Source: Gammaproteobacteria bacterium
GTDB taxonomy: Bacteria > Pseudomonadota > Gammaproteobacteria > Steroidobacterales > SZUA-146
Direction: 5' to 3'
Length of the DNA: 13,956 bases
Assembly (NCBI GenBank): GCA_003228965.1
Contig: QIGP01000392.1
Span: 1-13,956, forward strand
A model generated the notes under the pieces. It ran no database searches, was not told the origin of the DNA, and saw only the letters and a program-made list of their open reading frames with translations. Made by a program: the position numbers and the translations under genes. This document shows, piece after piece, positions 13,556 through 13,956 of the stretch (position 1 is the stretch's first letter; the number at the start of each line of letters is the position of its first letter).

Positions 13556-13584
13556 ATTCTAACGTTTTGACGTTAAAACGTCAA
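13556..13584 (-). promoter_or_regulatory. Promoter and operator of the antitoxin/toxin cassette
   Basis: On the minus strand TTGACG (13579-13584), a 17-base spacer and TAGAAT (13556-13561) form a near-consensus sigma-70 promoter. The spacer and -35 lie inside the palindrome TTGACGTT-AA-AACGTCAA (13567-13584), which overlaps a second inverted repeat CGTTTT/AAAACG (13563-13580). Tandem ACGTT half-sites suit a ribbon-helix-helix repressor. The cassette therefore carries its own autoregulated promoter. Confidence 0.7.
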
Positions 13585-13616
13585 GTTACACTATGATTCG
13601 ATAGCTTGCGAAGCTT

Positions 13617-13699
13617 GATAACTATTAAGATCAGCCGCGGCTGAATCACGTTGGAGAGAGCGTTGAAGTTTAGCTGACGGTTGCATTGAATTGCTATGC
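13617..13699 (-). repeat. attC site 6
   Basis: Minus strand: R'' GCATAGC, ATTCAATGCAACCG (L''), a centre diverged from the others, L' GCCGCGGCTGATC, TTAATA and R' GTTATCA. It closes the cassette that continues past the right edge and is directly followed by the toxin-antitoxin cassette. Confidence 0.8.
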
Positions 13700-13956
13700 A
13701 CGTGTCAACCAGTTGATATCTATTTTCCGATCGTTTGACACGCAATCACGTAAGTAAAGATTAATAATACGATTGCTTAAAGCAAAGGAAGCAAAGGCAA
13801 GCAAAGCAAGCAAAGGGACAGGCACTCTGGAATTCTCCGTGGCTGGAACAAGCAAAGGGACATGGAAGCAAAGGGACAGGCACTCTGGAATTCTCCGTGG
13901 CTGGAACAACTAAATGGTATTAAATTAGATTTTCGGTGGTTATTTCGGTAAAAACC
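13700..13956. other. Incomplete cassette, no assured gene
   Basis: A minus-strand frame (13694-13909, 71 codons) ends with its stop inside R'' of attC 6, like a cassette gene, but its first half is translated from the 44 bp direct repeats, so only the final part (DCVSNDRKIDINWLTRA) could be a gene remnant. I do not call a gene here. Confidence 0.35.
13808..13909. repeat. Two 44 bp direct repeats plus GCAAAG stutter
   Basis: An identical 44-base unit, beginning AAGCAAAGGGACAGGCACTC and ending GGCTGGAACAA, occurs at 13808-13851 and 13866-13909, a 58-base period with a partial third start (GCAAAGGGACAT) between. To the left, 13780-13815 is a stutter of GCAAAG(G)AA. GGGACAGGCAC strings are often seen near Y1-transposase repeats in proteobacteria, but no transposase is here. 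Confidence 0.75.

Noticed and set aside
10470..13699. CRISPR array as an explanation of the regular repeats
   Set aside because: Repeats are about 80 bp, imperfect and structured, and the spacing is gene-sized and variable, fitting attC sites and not CRISPR.
13694..13909. 71-codon minus-strand frame
   Set aside because: Half of it is the translation of the 44 bp direct repeats and the start lies inside the repeat; at best the last part is a gene remnant.

Overview
This 13.96 kb window reads as a piece of a gammaproteobacterial chromosome of moderate GC content. The left third carries ordinary core genes (mnmE, mscL, csaA). The right quarter is a row of gene cassettes from a chromosomal (sedentary) integron. 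Gene content and the attC type suggest a free-living, possibly aquatic gammaproteobacterium. I cannot name the genus from sequence alone.

Layout. 1-1132: the N-terminal part of mnmE (minus), cut by the window edge. 1386-2836: mscL, csaA and a VOC-fold protein, all minus; csaA and the VOC gene are probably one transcript. 2982-4595: the only clear plus-strand gene, a short Omp85/D15-type outer-membrane barrel with one POTRA-like domain. 4596-4839: a mobile palindromic repeat with no gene. 4840-7182: PAP2 phosphatase, then a tightly overlapping cupin / GNAT / hypoxanthine-DNA glycosylase trio read right to left. 7286-9575: small secreted or cytoplasmic unknowns and an M15B peptidase coupled to an unknown 96-residue protein. 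9854-10465: a secreted intradiol-dioxygenase-fold protein lacking the usual tyrosine iron ligands.

10470-13956 is the integron array. Six copies of an approximately 80 bp imperfect inverted repeat, read on the minus strand, have the attC plan: R'' (ATAAC-like), L'' (CAACCG-like), a variable centre, L' (CGGCTG-like) and R' (GTTAT-like). Each follows a minus-strand gene or cassette, usually overlapping or lying just beyond its stop codon. The integrase should therefore lie beyond the right edge. Cassettes, from promoter-proximal to distal, are: an incomplete one with 44 bp direct repeats; a ribbon-helix-helix antitoxin / RelE-type toxin pair; a gene-less mini-cassette; a BrnT/BrnA pair whose brnT is doubly frameshifted; a small two-helix membrane protein; and two unknown single-gene cassettes. 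A 519 bp group IIC-attC intron lacking its reverse transcriptase sits in the attC of the RelE cassette, antisense to the cassettes. Traces of eroded attC sites in 9190-9816 suggest that the array once reached further left.

Taken together: core tRNA modification, osmotic-shock relief, envelope biogenesis and base repair on the left; a storage array of adaptive and addiction genes on the right, with a retroelement remnant embedded in a recombination site. I did not find a convincing wholly new defence or biosynthetic system. The most interesting parts are the intron-in-attC, the inactivated brnT, the likely leaderless TA operon, the palindromic element at 4680-4795 and the unknown cassette proteins.
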